Positions 1-11,056 of a stretch of DNA of 64,000 bases are shown here, in pieces. Below the pieces are notes generated by a model that saw only the letters and a program-made list of their open reading frames with translations, searched no databases and had not been told where the DNA came from. How positions within the stretch are numbered: the stretch's first letter is position 1; the number at the start of each line of letters is the position of its first letter. Source of the stretch: Cunninghamia lanceolata (taxonomy: Eukaryota > Streptophyta > Pinopsida > Cupressales > Cupressaceae); contig BSBN01000242.1 in NCBI GenBank assembly GCA_027924645.1, positions 1 through 64,000 on the forward strand, written 5' to 3'. A program made the position numbers and the translations under genes.

Positions 1-150
1 GATTAGGGGCATTATTTAGGGTTTTAGGGTTTATGGTTTAGGGGTTAGGGTTAGGTTTTAGGGTTGCATGTCAAAAGAAATCTATATCCCTCTAACCCAT
101 AAACCTCTAAATAATGTCCCTAATCCCTAACATGTAACCCCTAAACCTCT
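1..150. repeat. Degenerate telomere-type repeats, G-rich then C-rich
   Basis: Positions 1-62 hold variants of TTTAGGG and TTAGGG on the plus strand. After a short spacer containing GCATGTCAAAAG, the motif returns inverted as CCCTAA variants (about 85-150). Repeat spacing is irregular, so this is interstitial telomere-like DNA and not a working chromosome end. The same spacer and arrangement return at 600-770. Confidence 0.8.
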
Positions 151-606
151 ATCTCCCTATCTCTTTGGACATCTCACTCACTCTCTATCTCCCTATCTCT
201 CCTCTCTGTCTCCTCTATCTCTCCCAATCTATCTCCTCTCTCTATCTCTACCTATCTACCTTTCCCTATCTCTTGCCTTTGTATCCCCTATCATTCCTCT
301 ATCTCCCTATCTCTCCCCATTATCTCTCCCTCTCCCCTCTAGTTTTCTTGTTTCCAATTCCTTCATCGATAAGGGAGAGGGATAGATAAAGGGAGAGATA
401 GGGTGATAGAGGAATGATAGGGGAGAGAGAGAGAGATAAGAGATAGTGACAGTTAGATAGGTAGAGAGAGAGGAGACGTGTAGGGAGAGATAGAGGAGAT
501 AGAGGAGAGAGATAGGGTGATAGAGAGTGAGTGAGATGTCCAAAGAGATAGGGAGAGAGATTCAGAGGTTGAGGGGATGATACAGATAGGGAGATAGAGG
601 TTTAGG
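150..606. repeat. CT/GA-rich long palindrome
   Basis: A CT-rich arm (about 150-345, built from CTCTATCTCC variants) is followed by a short non-repetitive loop (about 345-370) and a GA-rich arm (about 370-606). The second arm is largely the reverse complement of the first: TGGACATCTCACTCACTC at about 168 reappears inverted at about 522-541. Both strands give similar Leu/Ser/Tyr-rich open frames, which are an artefact of the repeat and not genes. Confidence 0.8.
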
Positions 607-770
607 GTTTCTTGGTTTTAGGGTTTAGGGGTTTAGGGTTGCATGTCAAAAGCACACACTCTCTCTATCTCTCAAAAACCCTAAACCCTAAATAATTCCC
701 TTAATCCCTAGCCCTAACCCCTAACCCCTAAACCCTAAACCCAAACAACCCTAAACCTCTATCTCCCTAT
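600..770. repeat. Second inverted telomere-like block
   Basis: GGGTTTAGGG variants at 600-645 are followed by the GCATGTCAAAAG spacer and then by CCCTAAA/CCCTAAC variants at 685-760. It copies the organisation of 1-150, so the whole left end is a composite unit repeated in alternating orientation. Confidence 0.78.
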
Positions 771-1160
771 CTCTCCCTTATCTCCCTCTCTTTATTGTCC
801 CTCTACCTCTCAATCTCTCTCCCTATCTCTATGGACATATTTCTCAGTTTCTATCTCCCTATTTATCCCCTCTATCTCCTCTATCTCTCCCTATCTGTCT
901 CCTCTTTCTTACCTATCTATCTCTCCCTATCTCCCTGTCTCTTGCCTCTCTCTCCCATATCATTCCTCTATCTCTCTATCTCTCCTCTTTATCTCTCCCT
1001 CTCCCTTATCAATGAAGGAAATGGAAACAAGAAAACTAGGAATCTCCCTCTCTCTATCTCTATAACTCCCTATCTCTCCTCTCTCTCTCTCTCCTCCATC
1101 TCCCTCTCCTTTATCAACAAAGTAAATGTAAATAAGAAAACTAGGACATGCAAAGAGGGA
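771..1160. repeat. CT-rich repeat arm with inverted loop sequence
   Basis: CTCTATCTCC-type repeats run to about 1010. They are followed by TCAATGAAGGAAATGGAAAC and AAGAAAACTAGG, the inverted counterpart of the loop at about 345-370. A further CT tract and a second diverged copy of the loop (about 1105-1145) end the block. No gene is supported here. Confidence 0.72.
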
Positions 1161-1449
1161 TGAGGATATAAATTGTGAGGATGAAATGGAAACAAGATAA
1201 AATGAAAGTTGATTGGATGGAAGAATGATGAGAGGAGAGGTGGAAAATAGTAAAATAGGGAAAAATTAGTGGGTTCTAAAGGGAAATTAGAAAGTAAAAG
1301 GAAAATTAGGAGGTAGATAGGTGAGAGAGAGAGAGATGTTTTGGTTCACCATAACGTGAGCTGTTACAACTCGCTCGCATTATTCTTAGGCTTGGAAATT
1401 ACCAAGCCTAAGGCTTGGATTTGCCTTGGGAATCCAACCCAAAGGCTTG
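1161..1449. other. Purine-rich spacer, GA tract and quasi-palindrome
   Basis: No gene is visible. A short GA run (about 1325-1336) precedes a quasi-palindrome at 1351-1383 (ATAACGTGAGC, centre, CTCGCATTAT). A closely related GA tract plus quasi-palindrome occurs at 26160-26317. Repeated AAGGCTTGG-like words follow at 1388-1450. Confidence 0.5.
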
Positions 1450-2264
1450 GACTATGTTTAGGTTGTCCAAGGATTTGTTTTTCCATACTCTAACAAAATT
1501 CAGATAATCTGGAGTGTGCTCCCCATCAGGATTGCACTTTTTCAATGAAAAGTTGAAAAAAATACCACCATAATCTTAATCTCTATGTTAGCTATCTAAC
1601 CATAATTTTTTTCACATTTTGAGTACGTTAAGGGTTTCATCTTTAATTTCTTTTGTTAGTGTATCTGTTTTTTATCAAAAACTAGTGTCTAGTATTTTTG
1701 ATTTTTTTAACCATTCATCAAAATTTCAAATAAGTTACATTTTTAGAAACTAGACTCCATTCTACATGTATTTATAAAAAAATTTGATTTTTGATTAGTT
1801 TTCAAAAATTTATGGGGGAGTACGCTCAAATTTTTGTTTTTCAGGATGTGTCCACTTTGAAAATTAGTAAAAATCAATTATTCATGAAAAACTTATCAGA
1901 AAAAACAGGGATAAACTACATGGTGTTAGATAATTTCTCACTGAAGTGATTTTTGAAATACTAAAAAAAAGTTAACATTTTAGGGGGAGCACACCAGACA
2001 CTATGTTATGTTTTTTTGAGAAAAACAAGACCAATTTGTGTGCTCCCCCTTTTGAACCCCTTAATCTCAACCATTTTTGAAAAAAATAGTAGTTTAGAAA
2101 CTAGATTTGGAGCACTATGACTCTTGTTTTTGTTGTATCTTCAAATTTTGAGTGTAACTATCTTCAATTTCTCATTGAACATCATTCTTTCTTGATTTCA
2201 AAAAAAAAAGTGGCATCTTAAGATCCCATTTTGGTCTTTCATCTTTGTGCATTACCCATATCTA
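1450..2264. repeat. Left arm of an ~800-bp inverted repeat
   Basis: This stretch is the reverse complement of 11905-12705 with moderate divergence. Landmarks present in both copies are GTGCTCCCC blocks, AATACCACCATAATCTTAAT, and the inner end reading TTGTGCA followed by TACCCATA. It has no convincing coding capacity. The inner end abuts a LINE cut off inside its reverse transcriptase, and a short run of LINE-frame codons continues into the arm until a TGA at 2239-2241. It could be an inserted non-autonomous element or one side of a rearrangement. Confidence 0.72.
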
Positions 2265-3895
2265 GTAAAATTCTCTTTATTTTGTTAGCCACTGCTTTCG
2301 CCAAAATTTTGTAAAGGGTATTACAAAGGGACATCAACTTGAATTCTTCAAAGGATTCCAGCTTTTCCTTTTTGGGGATCAAAGCTATGAAAGTGTTGTT
2401 GATCTCCTTGAGCACTTTCCCTGATTGTCTGGAGTCTTCTATGGCTTTGGTTACTTCATCCCACATAATGTCCCAATATTTTTGAAAGAAAGCAGTTGGA
2501 AACCCATCTAGTCCTGGGGCTTTATCAAGATGGATTTGGAGAAGTGCTTCCTTAATTTCATTTTCTGAAAACTTACTATTCAACAATTTGTTTTGGTCTT
2601 CTGTTACAAGTTTAGGAATGTTCCTAGTCAGAAACTATTGAGCTCCCAGCTGAGAACATTTTGATTCATTTAATAGATCCCTAAAATATTCTATAGTTGT
2701 AGATTTGATTTCTTCTAGCTGATCTGTCAGAATTCCATCTGCTTTTTAAATTGTTGTAATTCTATTGATACCTCTGCGCACTTGGGTGGAGTTGTGAAAA
2801 AATTTCATGTTTTTGTCTCCTACCCGAAAGCCACACTTCTCTTGACTTCTGCTTGCTAGAAGATTTCTTCTTTGGCCAAAATGTCCTCCAGTTTATTCAT
2901 CAATTCTTTTTCTTGCCTATAAGAATTATTGTCCATGCCCTCCTTCAAAATATTCTCATTTAGTATTCCTAATTCTTCTTTGATTTGCCTTTTAACTTCA
3001 AAAATATTCTGAAGTGCTCCTTGTTCCATTGTTTCAAATTTATCTTGAACAGCTTTAGCTTGGTCATTATATTTAATTGTTTGTTACCTCCCAGATTGCA
3101 CTCTGCCCACCATACCTTTATTAATTCAAAAAAGGATGGATCCTTGAACCAGATATTCTCAAATTTAAATGGACATATGACTAGTTTCTTTCTCCAATAA
3201 TTTCTAGGCTGATTAGGTAATGATCCAAGCCTAATAGAGGAATGATTTTACTCTCTAAACTGAAAGGGAATCTACTAATGTCTCCTTTGAACAAAAATCT
3301 ATCAAGCTTTTCTACGATATTGCAGAAGCCTTTTCTTCTATTGGTCTAGGTGAATTTTTCATTTCCCAACAATATGTCTATCAGCATATTTCTTTCTACA
3401 AAGTTTTAAAAATCTATTTCAGATTGCAATTTTCTAACAACCCCGCCTTTTTTTTCCTCTACCCTAAGAATGGCATTGAAGTCCCCTCCCAATATAAAGA
3501 ATTCAAAGGTAGTGTTGTTGCATATAACATCTAATTCACTCCATACTTCTCTTTTGAGAATATATGAATTGGGACCATACACATTGATGAGTAAAAAGCA
3601 CATATTATAAACCAAGCTTCTTACCTTGCATGCTATCCATCCCCTATTAGAAGCTACTTCTTCAATCAACACATTATGTGGTTTCCAGAGGAGTGATAAG
3701 TCCTCTAGAGGGTCCAATGGCATCTACTCCTAGCACTTTCCAGTGCTTCAGACTCTTTACCAGCTTTTGTTTTTCCTATTCTTCCAATTTTGTTTCTTGT
3801 AGAAGGAAGATATATGTCTAAAATATATCCAATTGATGACTCAAAAGGCATCTTTTGTAGGGGCATTCAAGCCCCTAACATTCCATGAAGTAATT
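2239..3895 (-). pseudogene. LINE ORF2: endonuclease plus partial reverse transcriptase
   Basis: Normally a polyprotein that nicks target DNA and copies the element RNA. Visible pieces in order: LLQETK with the catalytic Glu of the endonuclease (about 3800), INVYGPN and ILGGDFNAI (about 3590-3460), the linker motifs WWAECNLGGNKQ and GDKNMKFFHNSTQVRRGI (about 3110 and 2810), and reverse transcriptase blocks LDKAPGLDGFP, FIALIPKK and YKILAKAVANKIK (2530-2280). The catalytic YxDD block and everything after it are absent. Only about 540 codons of an expected 1,200 or more remain, with several stops and frame changes. The last codons before the TGA at 2239-2241 come from the adjoining repeat arm. 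Confidence 0.8.
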
Positions 3896-5735
3896 TCATT
3901 GTTGTTCAGGAAGGGAGCCTCCCTTCCCTACTTTCAACATCTCATGTATCTTCAATTGTCCATTCGCCTCCCCATCCCATTTGAGCTTTTCTTTATTTGG
4001 AGTGTACCCTCTAGTCTTGTGATCTCCACAATCTGGTAAGATCTTTGTTGCCTCCTTCTGACCTAAACCCAGAAATCCAATTGGCAATGAATCCTTTACC
4101 AAGTTCATTATATTTGGAGGGGGAGGTAACTTCTTCCTCTAACCAAGGATCTTCATTCCTTTGATTCGGAATGCCCATACAGTCATCTGCCAAATCTTCT
4201 TCCCAACTTGGAGGGAGCCTCTTTGGCTACCTTTACCAATTCCACTAACTCATTTCCAACTTCAATTAGGGATTCTAGATCTTCCTTCTAAATATTAGGA
4301 TTCATGGCATTAAGGGTCTCAGAGATCTTCAAATTTAGACTTTGTGTGATATTTACCACTTTCTCCAGAGAAATTGGATCTGTCATGCTTCTTGTTACCC
4401 TTTATGTGCCCTGTACCTCTATTGCCTTCAGAATCTGATCCGATTTTGTAGGTTATGTATCTTTAAGTGAATTAGAGATGTTCTTGGCTCATTATTGAAT
4501 GGTTGATATTAGTCTTGATTGCCTCTACTAAATTTTCTTTGATAACTATGTGTTTAGGGAAACATTAGGTTCAGAGTCCTTTATTCTCCTTTTGATCCGA
4601 TTCTTCCAATATCCCTAGACCTTTGCTCTTGAAGCCATTTTCTTTCCCTTAGTAGGGGGTTGATCCCAGGAGTGCCATCCCAAAGTGTCGATCTAGCTTC
4701 CCTTTGGCTTTGGTTCAAAGACTAATGGTTTGTTTTAGGGGGTTCACTAATCTATGAATATCTTGATTTCTCTCCATCGAGGTTCGGATGGCCGATTCTC
4801 CACACATAATCTAACTGATGATCCTTCTTCCTCACTGCCCTTCCATTCTTCTGCATAGATATATTTACCCAAATGATTCCCTATTTCTTCCAGTATGCTC
4901 AGATCCCAAAATTCAAATGGTAGTTTGGGAAGCTTGTACCAATCCTGAATGTATTCCATCCTATGACTCCTTGGATCAAAACCTACTTGCCATTTGTAGA
5001 AGTAAAATTTGTATCTATCCATTAGCCATATCCCTTCCAGTATTTCTAATCTGATTTCCTCCGACGAACAAATTACCAGAAAAAAGCCATTGGATAAAGG
5101 CTTGAGACTTAAATTTTCCCCATCTTTCTTGCCACCAGAGCATCAAACATTCCCATTTTAGGTTAAATCTAAACCATTTCACTATTAACCCTAATTTTTG
5201 TAGTCACTCTATAGACAGACCCAACAGTCTGGATCCCAACACCATAGTTTTCTTGAAACCTAATCCTTTGCACTCACCTTGACCTACTACGACACTCTTA
5301 CCAATACCTCCCTCTCTAAAGTTCTAAGGGTTTTTCCTTCCAAAGAATTGCTTTCACTCTTGGTTCTTCCTCAGATTATGGCTTTCTTGCCATCTCTTGT
5401 TGTGATCAAAGAAGCTATTCCTAATGAAATCCTGTATGCGTCTACCAAAACCTCCTTGACGGGTTTGAGATTTGAATCTCTGCTAAACTGAGTGTGTTCG
5501 CCATTCTTCTGATCTTGCCCTTTCCTAGATCTTTTCTAAGGGAATTTCCTTCTCTATTTCTACCACCCAAGACTTGGGATCTTGTTTTAACCCCTCACCA
5601 ATTGTTTCACCATCTAAATTGCCTTTCTGTTCCACATTTCCTTTCTTCTTTTCTCCTGCCCCTTCTGCAACTTCTTCACAATTTTTGCCTCTTGCACTCC
5701 TACTCCATTTCTTCAGTTATTATATAATATAATAT
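2265..5735 (-). mobile_element. L1-type LINE remnant, 3' truncated
   Basis: On the minus strand the order is an ORF1-like segment (DUF4283-type domain, about 5090-4747), a basic/charged region, and an ORF2-like segment with an AP-type endonuclease (about 3895-3400) and the beginning of a reverse transcriptase (to 2265). Many stops and frameshifts show it is dead. It ends inside the reverse transcriptase at the repeat arm, so the 3' half is missing. That is the opposite of the usual 5' truncation of LINEs and points to a later insertion or rearrangement. The 5' boundary is uncertain, set near the target-site duplication of the neighbouring retroposon at 5742. Confidence 0.72.
3900..5100 (-). 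pseudogene. LINE ORF1-like protein with DUF4283-type domain
   Basis: Plant L1 ORF1 proteins bind element RNA and usually carry DUF4283 followed by a CCHC knuckle. The frame at about 5090-4747 shows the typical pattern: a hydrophobic strand region, then WQVGFDPRSH, WYKLPKLPFEFWD and ILEEIGNHLGKYI. No CCHC knuckle was found downstream. The stretch to about 3900 has charged open frames such as 4193-4011 and 4108-3896, consistent with the hydrophilic ORF1 tail. Stops break the frame. The assignment rests on the DUF4283 pattern and on lying upstream of the endonuclease on the same strand. Confidence 0.62.
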
Positions 5736-5741
5736 TATATA

Positions 5742-5759
5742 ACATTATAGGTTAGATAT
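5742..5759. repeat. 18-bp target-site duplication, left copy
   Basis: ACATTATAGGTTAGATAT here matches ACATTACAGGTTAGATAT at 6261-6278 with one mismatch. It frames the truncated ORF1-type retroposon between them. The length fits target-primed insertion. Confidence 0.85.
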
Positions 5760-6260
5760 TGTTGTTGCTGCTGGGACTACTGCAGGGACCTCCCCTGCTG
5801 TTTACTATTGTTGGAGAGCCTTCTATGTTTGGGACTATTGCTGTAGGTGCGCCGCATGCTGCTGGGGCTGGTGTTGCTGTGACAGCTTCTTCATCTCCCC
5901 ATGCTCTGCCTCCTTCTAAGGATTTGGTGAGAACTTCACCTCCTTCTTCTCCTATTTCTGTGGATGGAGATAATGATGTCTTTTGGACTATTGTCCAAAG
6001 AAAGAAGAGAGGCCTTCCAAAGAAGGTTTTTCAGACCCGTACTCAGGCCAAGGGTGTATGACCTACTAGGTTAGGTTATGAAATTGTTTAGTTTGTTATT
6101 CCTCGTAGCCTTGTTGCCTTGTTGTTGCTTTGCCTCTTTGGGCTTTGTTGTGCATCCGTTGTCAATGTGTTGTTTATGGCTTGTATGAGGCTTTTTGCTC
6201 TGCCCTCTGGGTTGTTCTGTAAAGGGTTTTGGACCTCTTTTCCAGTTGAATCAATCAAAA
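5760..6260 (+). mobile_element. 5'-truncated ORF1-only LINE derivative
   Basis: The open frame at 5759-6061 encodes an Ala/Gly/Val-rich region followed by the conserved tail DVFWTIVQRKKRGLPKK and TQAKGV, then a stop. About 200 bp of G/T-rich 3' UTR follows, ending in CAATCAAAAA. The tail and UTR match those of the larger element at 9077-11056. No ORF2 lies between the ORF1 stop and the 3' end. The 18-bp duplications on either side show that this short form inserted as a unit, presumably with enzymes supplied in trans by an L1-type LINE. Confidence 0.8.
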
Positions 6261-6278
6261 ACATTACAGGTTAGATAT
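6261..6278. repeat. 18-bp target-site duplication, right copy
   Basis: Right-hand copy of the duplication described at 5742-5759, 17 of 18 bases identical. It directly follows the CAATCAAAAA end of the retroposon. Confidence 0.85.
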
Positions 6279-6281
6279 ATT

Positions 6282-6375
6282 ATTATAATATATTATATAA
6301 TAATTCAAATTATATATAATATATAATAATTAATATAATATATATAATAATTATAATTTATATTATAATATATCT
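6282..6375. repeat. AT microsatellite
   Basis: Irregular TATAATATAATT-type tract next to the retroposon insertion site. No gene. Confidence 0.8.
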
Positions 6376-6439
6376 CTCAACACATTTTACACTAAACTAA
6401 GCTTAACCATAAAGGTCTTAACCCTAATTATATTATTTT

Positions 6440-7030
6440 TTAAGGTTCTAATGAAGATTAGATTTAGAATTATGGTTTTGTTTAGGGACTGGTTTAGGAT
6501 AAGGCTTATAAATAGGGTTAGATATAGGGTTAGGCTTATAAATCAATGCTAAGTGTAATCATCCGATTATGGTTAGAATTAGAATTAGGGTTAGATTGAA
6601 GGTTATGATTACAATTAGGATTTGGGTTAGGGTTAAAGCCAAGTTTAGATTAGAATTAGGGTTTTGTTTACGAATATAGTTAAGGTCAAGGTTAAAATCC
6701 TAATTCTAATCAAAATTCTAACCCTAACAATAACCCTAATTCTAACCCTAACCCTAACCCTAACACTAACCCTAACCCTAACCCTAACCCTAACTCTAAT
6801 TCTAACCTAACTCTAATTCTAACTATAATTCTAACCATAATTCTAACCCTAACCCTAATTCTATCCCCAAGCCTAACACTAACCTTATTTGTAACCAAAC
6901 CCTAACCCTAATTGTAGCCCTAACCTCTAATTTAAACTGAAATTGTAACTATAACCCTAACCCTAACATTAATCTTGATAGTAATTCTAACCCTAACCCC
7001 AATTCTACCTAACCCTAATTCTACACCTAG
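6440..7030. repeat. Head-to-head degenerate telomere-like repeats
   Basis: From about 6440 to 6690 the plus strand carries GGGTTAGG/TTAGGG variants. From about 6695 to 7030 it carries CCCTAA variants, including near-perfect CCCTAACCCTAACCC runs at 6735-6795. The orientation flips once near 6690. Most units are the 6-bp TTAGGG form diluted by single-base variants (AATTAGGG, CTAATTCTAACC). The Arg/Leu/Gly-rich open frame across it is an artefact of the repeat. Confidence 0.82.
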
Positions 7031-7700
7031 ATCTACTTATCCTTAATTCTATTCATAATTACTAACCCTCTATTCATAATTCTAATAAAACAATTTTAAT
7101 AAAATAAATTGTCTTCTTATACTTTATGTTTAACTACTAACTTTATTTATTCCACAATTTTTGCAAAATTCAATAAATACTATTTATTCAAATAACTAAA
7201 TGATAAGTTAAAAATAATAATTCACTTACCAATTTACTAAAATTAAACAAAAGAAAAATAATTATCAAATCCATAAAATAAGCAGTATGATTATTATTTA
7301 ATTACTAATTTACAAAGAAACTTACAAAAATGATCAATAAAATTAATTAATTAATTAAATTCAAATTTAGTAACAACTTTAAAGCAATTACTTAAAATAT
7401 AATTATGGATTACTACTCTCACTAACTCATCCAAAATTTTGTATATTAATTTTTTAAAATATATTTTAAATACCCTATATTTGTTAATATACATGTAAGC
7501 TATATGCAAAACATATTTCATATTTTAATTTTAAATGGGGTTTTGGTTTTTCTCTTTAATTTTTGCGACATATTTTAGGGTCTCCATAAATTGAAAGAGT
7601 GCTCTCCATTAATTTGTGATTAATTTGTGACTCACAATATTAATTTTAAAGGCTAAGCATTATAACTTTTTATTTTAATTTTTAAAGTGGAATCTTTTTT
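7031..7700. other. AT-rich spacer without gene
   Basis: Very AT-rich sequence with short A/T homopolymers. No coding frame or structured repeat worth naming was seen. Confidence 0.6.
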
Positions 7701-9076
7701 TTTATTTTTTATCTAGGCCTACTTTAGATATATTTTTTTAAATATAAATATACTAGTTAAATTACACATCTTTTTAACATGAGTAATCTTTTTTATAATT
7801 CCTCACTCGACTAATGAAAGTAACTAAGGGTAAGTTAATTTCACCCATAGAAAATCAATAAATTTTATTCATAACTTGATCACTAATTTAATTATTAAAA
7901 ATTAAGGAATTTAAAAATAATAATAATAATAATAAAATTGAGAAATAAAATATATTTAGAATTAAATAAAATCAAGTGGGAGTTGAACTTTAACATTAAA
8001 ATAACTAAAACTGATGTTATCTTTAGACAGTGTCAAAATAGCAACATCTTTGCAACTGTCAATTTAAGAATAGAAAAAAGATATATTTTTATAATTGTAA
8101 CTTGTGGGGATGAGAGCACTCATTTTTTCTACCTAAATTTATAGAAAAAAAAAAACAAAAAACAAAAACCAAAAAATAGAAAACAATTAAAAATGAAAAC
8201 AAAAAAATTGAAAAAAAATAAAAAATAAAAACCAAAAAAGAAATTGGAAACTTTTCAAGGAAAAAAATGGAGAAAATCACCATAAAAAATAAAAAATAAA
8301 AACTATTGGAAAATAAAATTAAAAATTAAAAAAAGAAGTGGAAAAGGTTGAAGGAAAAAAAGGAGAAAATCAGAAAAGCTATAGAAAACACAAAAAAACT
8401 AGGAGTCAAGAAGGTATTTCTCAGCATACTTTAGATATATTTTTTAAAATATTAATGTACTAATTACGCCAAGAGGTGTTCTACAGTCACAGCGGGGTGG
8501 GGATGAGAGCACTCATTTTTTTGCCTAAATTTTAAAAAAAATTAAAATATCAAAAAGGAAATAAAAATAAATCTCAAGAAAATAAAAAAACAAAAAAGAA
8601 ATTAAAAACGGTTGAACAAGAAAAAGCTAAATCACAAAAATTATGGAACCAAAAAAGAAACTGGAAAAAAATAAAAATAAAAACTAAAAAATAAATTAGA
8701 AAAAATAAAAAAGAAAAAAGAAATTGGAAATTGTTGGAAGGAGAAAAAGCTTGAGAAAATCACCAAAACTATGGAACCAAAAAAGGAATTGGAAAAATAA
8801 AAATAAAAATAAAAACAAAAAAATTACAAAAGAAAAAAAGTGAGAAAATCAAAGAAAAGATATCCTCGATGTACTTTTAGATATATTTTTTAAAATATAA
8901 ATATACTAGGTTAATTTCACCCCTAACAAATCAATAAATTTTATTTATAACTTGATCACTAATTTAATTATGAAAAATTAAGGAATTTAAAAAATAATAA
9001 TAATAAAATTGAGAAATAAATATATATTTAGAATTAAATAAAATCAAGTGGGAGTTGAAATTTAACATTAAAATAA
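7700..9076. repeat. Duplicated AT-rich unit with A-rich tracts
   Basis: The phrase TTTAGATATATTTTTT recurs at about 7726, 8430 and 8874. A block from about 7836 to 8100 (ending in CAGTGTCAAAATAGCAAC and TTGCAACTGTCAATTTAAG) recurs at 8909-9076 and continues after the LINE-derived insertion at 11057-11160. GGGGATGAGAGCACTCATTT appears at 8107 and 8499. The interval 8140-8870 is mostly A-rich filler with AAAAACAAAAA words. It is a tandem or segmental duplication of a non-coding unit and contains no credible gene. Confidence 0.7.
9067..9076. repeat. 10-bp target-site duplication, left copy
   Basis: ATTAAAATAA here matches 11057-11066 exactly. The undisturbed paralogous site at about 7999-8008 carries the sequence once, which confirms the empty-site structure. 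Confidence 0.85.
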
Positions 9077-11056
9077 ACAATGAAATGGGCTCTCCCACTC
9101 CTCTTCCCGCCCATATTCCTGGTTCACAGGATTCGTCTGTTGCTGGGCTAATTTCAAGGTTTTCTTCTGTTGCTGGTGTGGCTGTAGCTGTTGGTGCATC
9201 ATCCGTGAGCTCAGCTGCTAGAGTTCCCGTTGGAGCGTCGTCCGTGCCTACGACTGTTGCTTTACAAGGTTTGTCTACTGCTTTATATGCAGGGGTTCCG
9301 TCTGCTGTTGTTGGGTTTTCTTCTACTGCTGGTGTGGCTACGGCTATTGGTGCATCGTCTGTGGGCTCAGCTACTGGAGTTGCCATTAGAGCATCATCCG
9401 TGTCTACGGTGCTGCTTTACAGGGTTCGTCTGCTGGTTTAAATGAAGGGGTTCCATCTGCTGCTAGGGTGTCTATGGCTGTTGGTACGTCATCCATATCT
9501 AGGGCTGCTGCTACCTCTTATGCAAAGATTGTTAATAGTGGTTCTCCTCAAAGGCGTGAGGAGTCTGCTAATGTTGTTGCTGCTCTTCTTTCTAGGATAT
9601 TTATTTCTCAATCAGACTTGCCTCCCCCTATAGCAGTCCTAGGGGATGAGGTTTTAAAACATGTGGACTATTTCTCTGAGCAGGGTTTGATTTGTAGATT
9701 TGATCGTTGGTGACCTCGGTTGGGCGATTTGAATAGCTGGGTTTTGGAGCATTGGTGCCCTATCATGAAAGGGAAAATAGAAATTCACCCTTGTGCAAAG
9801 GGTTTCTTTGTATTTGCTTTTGATTCAGTTTCTAATCGGAATGCTATTCTTGATAATCATGCTTGGTTTTGGGACCTTCATGCCCTCCTTCTCAAGCCTT
9901 GGGTTCCCTCCTTTAACCCGTTGACTGAGTCTTTCAATAGAATGCCTATTTGGATTCATCTCTTGAATCTTTCACTACATCTTTGGTGCAATTCTTGTTA
10001 TGAGGGTATTGGTAATTCTTTGGGTTCTTTTATTAAGGTGGATCAAGTGACTACCTTGTTCTCTCATACCACTTACACTCGTGTTCTCATGGATCTGGAT
10101 CTCTCTAAGCCTCTCCCTATAGAGATTGTGCTGCAGGTTGCTGATAGTTCTTGGAGGCAGATTTTAGACTATGAAGGTATTCCTTTCCGGTGTCATAGGT
10201 GCTTTGCTACGGGTCATCTGCTTCTAGGTGCCCTTGCTTAAAGATCCCTCGTACTTCCTCCTAGTGGAACTATGCTTTGCCTGAACATCTTACAGTTCAT
10301 GCTGCTGAGGATATTTCTGGGTCAGAGGCAGCTGAACCTTCCTCTGATGATGATGGGTCTACTCTTGATATTGAGGTGGTTCCTGATTTTGTGGCGGAGG
10401 CTACTGCTGGTGGTTCTACTACTGGGACTATTGTTGAAACTTCTATCATTGTTTCTACTAATACTGTTGTTGGGGCAATGTCTTCTGTTGGGGTTGCTAC
10501 TGTGTTGTCAGGGTCCTCCCCTGTTGCTGGTGTTGTTGGTGTGCTGCAGGGACCTCCCCTGCTACTGCTGTTGTTTCTGGAACTACTACAGGGACCTCCC
10601 CTGCTGTTGCTGCTGCTACTAGGTCTATTGCTGAGATCTCAGCTGCTGATGTTATTATGTCTCAGACTAATACTATATGTACACAGCTTGTTGTTGGGGC
10701 TGGTGTTGTTATGCCCTAGGCTCCGCCCCCCTTCCGAGGATTTGGAGAGAGTTTCTTCTCCTTTTTTGTGGATGGAGATGATGTTTTTTGGTCTGTTGTC
10801 CAAAGGAGGAAGCGAGGTCTTCCCAAGCATGTTTCACTAAACCGCACTCAAGCCAAGGGCGTTTGACCTGATAGGTCTGGTTCTGCAATTGTTTAGGTTG
10901 TTGTTCCTTGTAGCCCTTGTTGCTTAGCCTGTTGGGCTTTGATGTCCGTCTACTGTTAAAGCACTGTTGCTGGCCTATGTGAGCCTTTGCTTGCCCTATG
11001 GGCTATGTTGTATAGGGATCTGCACCCTTGTTTTACAGCTTACCATAATCAAAAAT
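9077..11056 (+). mobile_element. ORF1-only LINE derivative (half-LINE)
   Basis: About 2.0 kb lies between exact 10-bp duplications. It starts just before an ATG and ends with a 3' UTR whose last bases are CATAATCAAAAAT. The only recognisable protein is LINE ORF1 (DUF4283 plus CCHC). The ORF1 stop is followed at once by a short G/T-rich UTR matching 6062-6260. Endonuclease and reverse transcriptase are absent. The related copy at 5760-6260 shows this is a recurrent structure rather than a single deletion. Confidence 0.82.
9085..10866 (+). pseudogene. LINE ORF1 protein with Ala/Val/Gly repeats, DUF4283 and CCHC
   Basis: The ATG at 9085 opens MGSPTPLPAHIPGS, followed by imperfect ~30-residue repeats rich in GVxSAxG and GASSVS (to about 9530). 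After a frameshift near 9430 comes a region with SYAKIVNSG, then the DUF4283 core in the frame 9720-10241 (WFWDLHALLLKPWVPSF, MPIWIHLLNLS, IGNSLG), then FRCHRCFATGH, the start of a zinc knuckle whose last Cys lies out of frame. A second low-complexity region (10277-10640) leads to the basic tail DVFWSVVQRRKRGLPKH and TQAKGV. RNA binding is expected from the family. It is broken by at least two frameshifts and a stop at 9711. Confidence 0.75.

Noticed and set aside
1..150. Chromosome end
   Set aside because: Repeats are degenerate, short and inverted, and unrelated repeats follow at once.
165..1163. Leu/Ser/Tyr-rich open frames on both strands
   Set aside because: They arise from CT/GA repeats that lack stops in several frames; both strands read alike because the block is a palindrome.
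6710..6898. 62-codon frame rich in Val/Arg/Leu/Gly
   Set aside because: It is a translation of telomere-like repeats.
8089..8283. Phe-rich minus-strand frame
   Set aside because: Translation of an A-rich tract.
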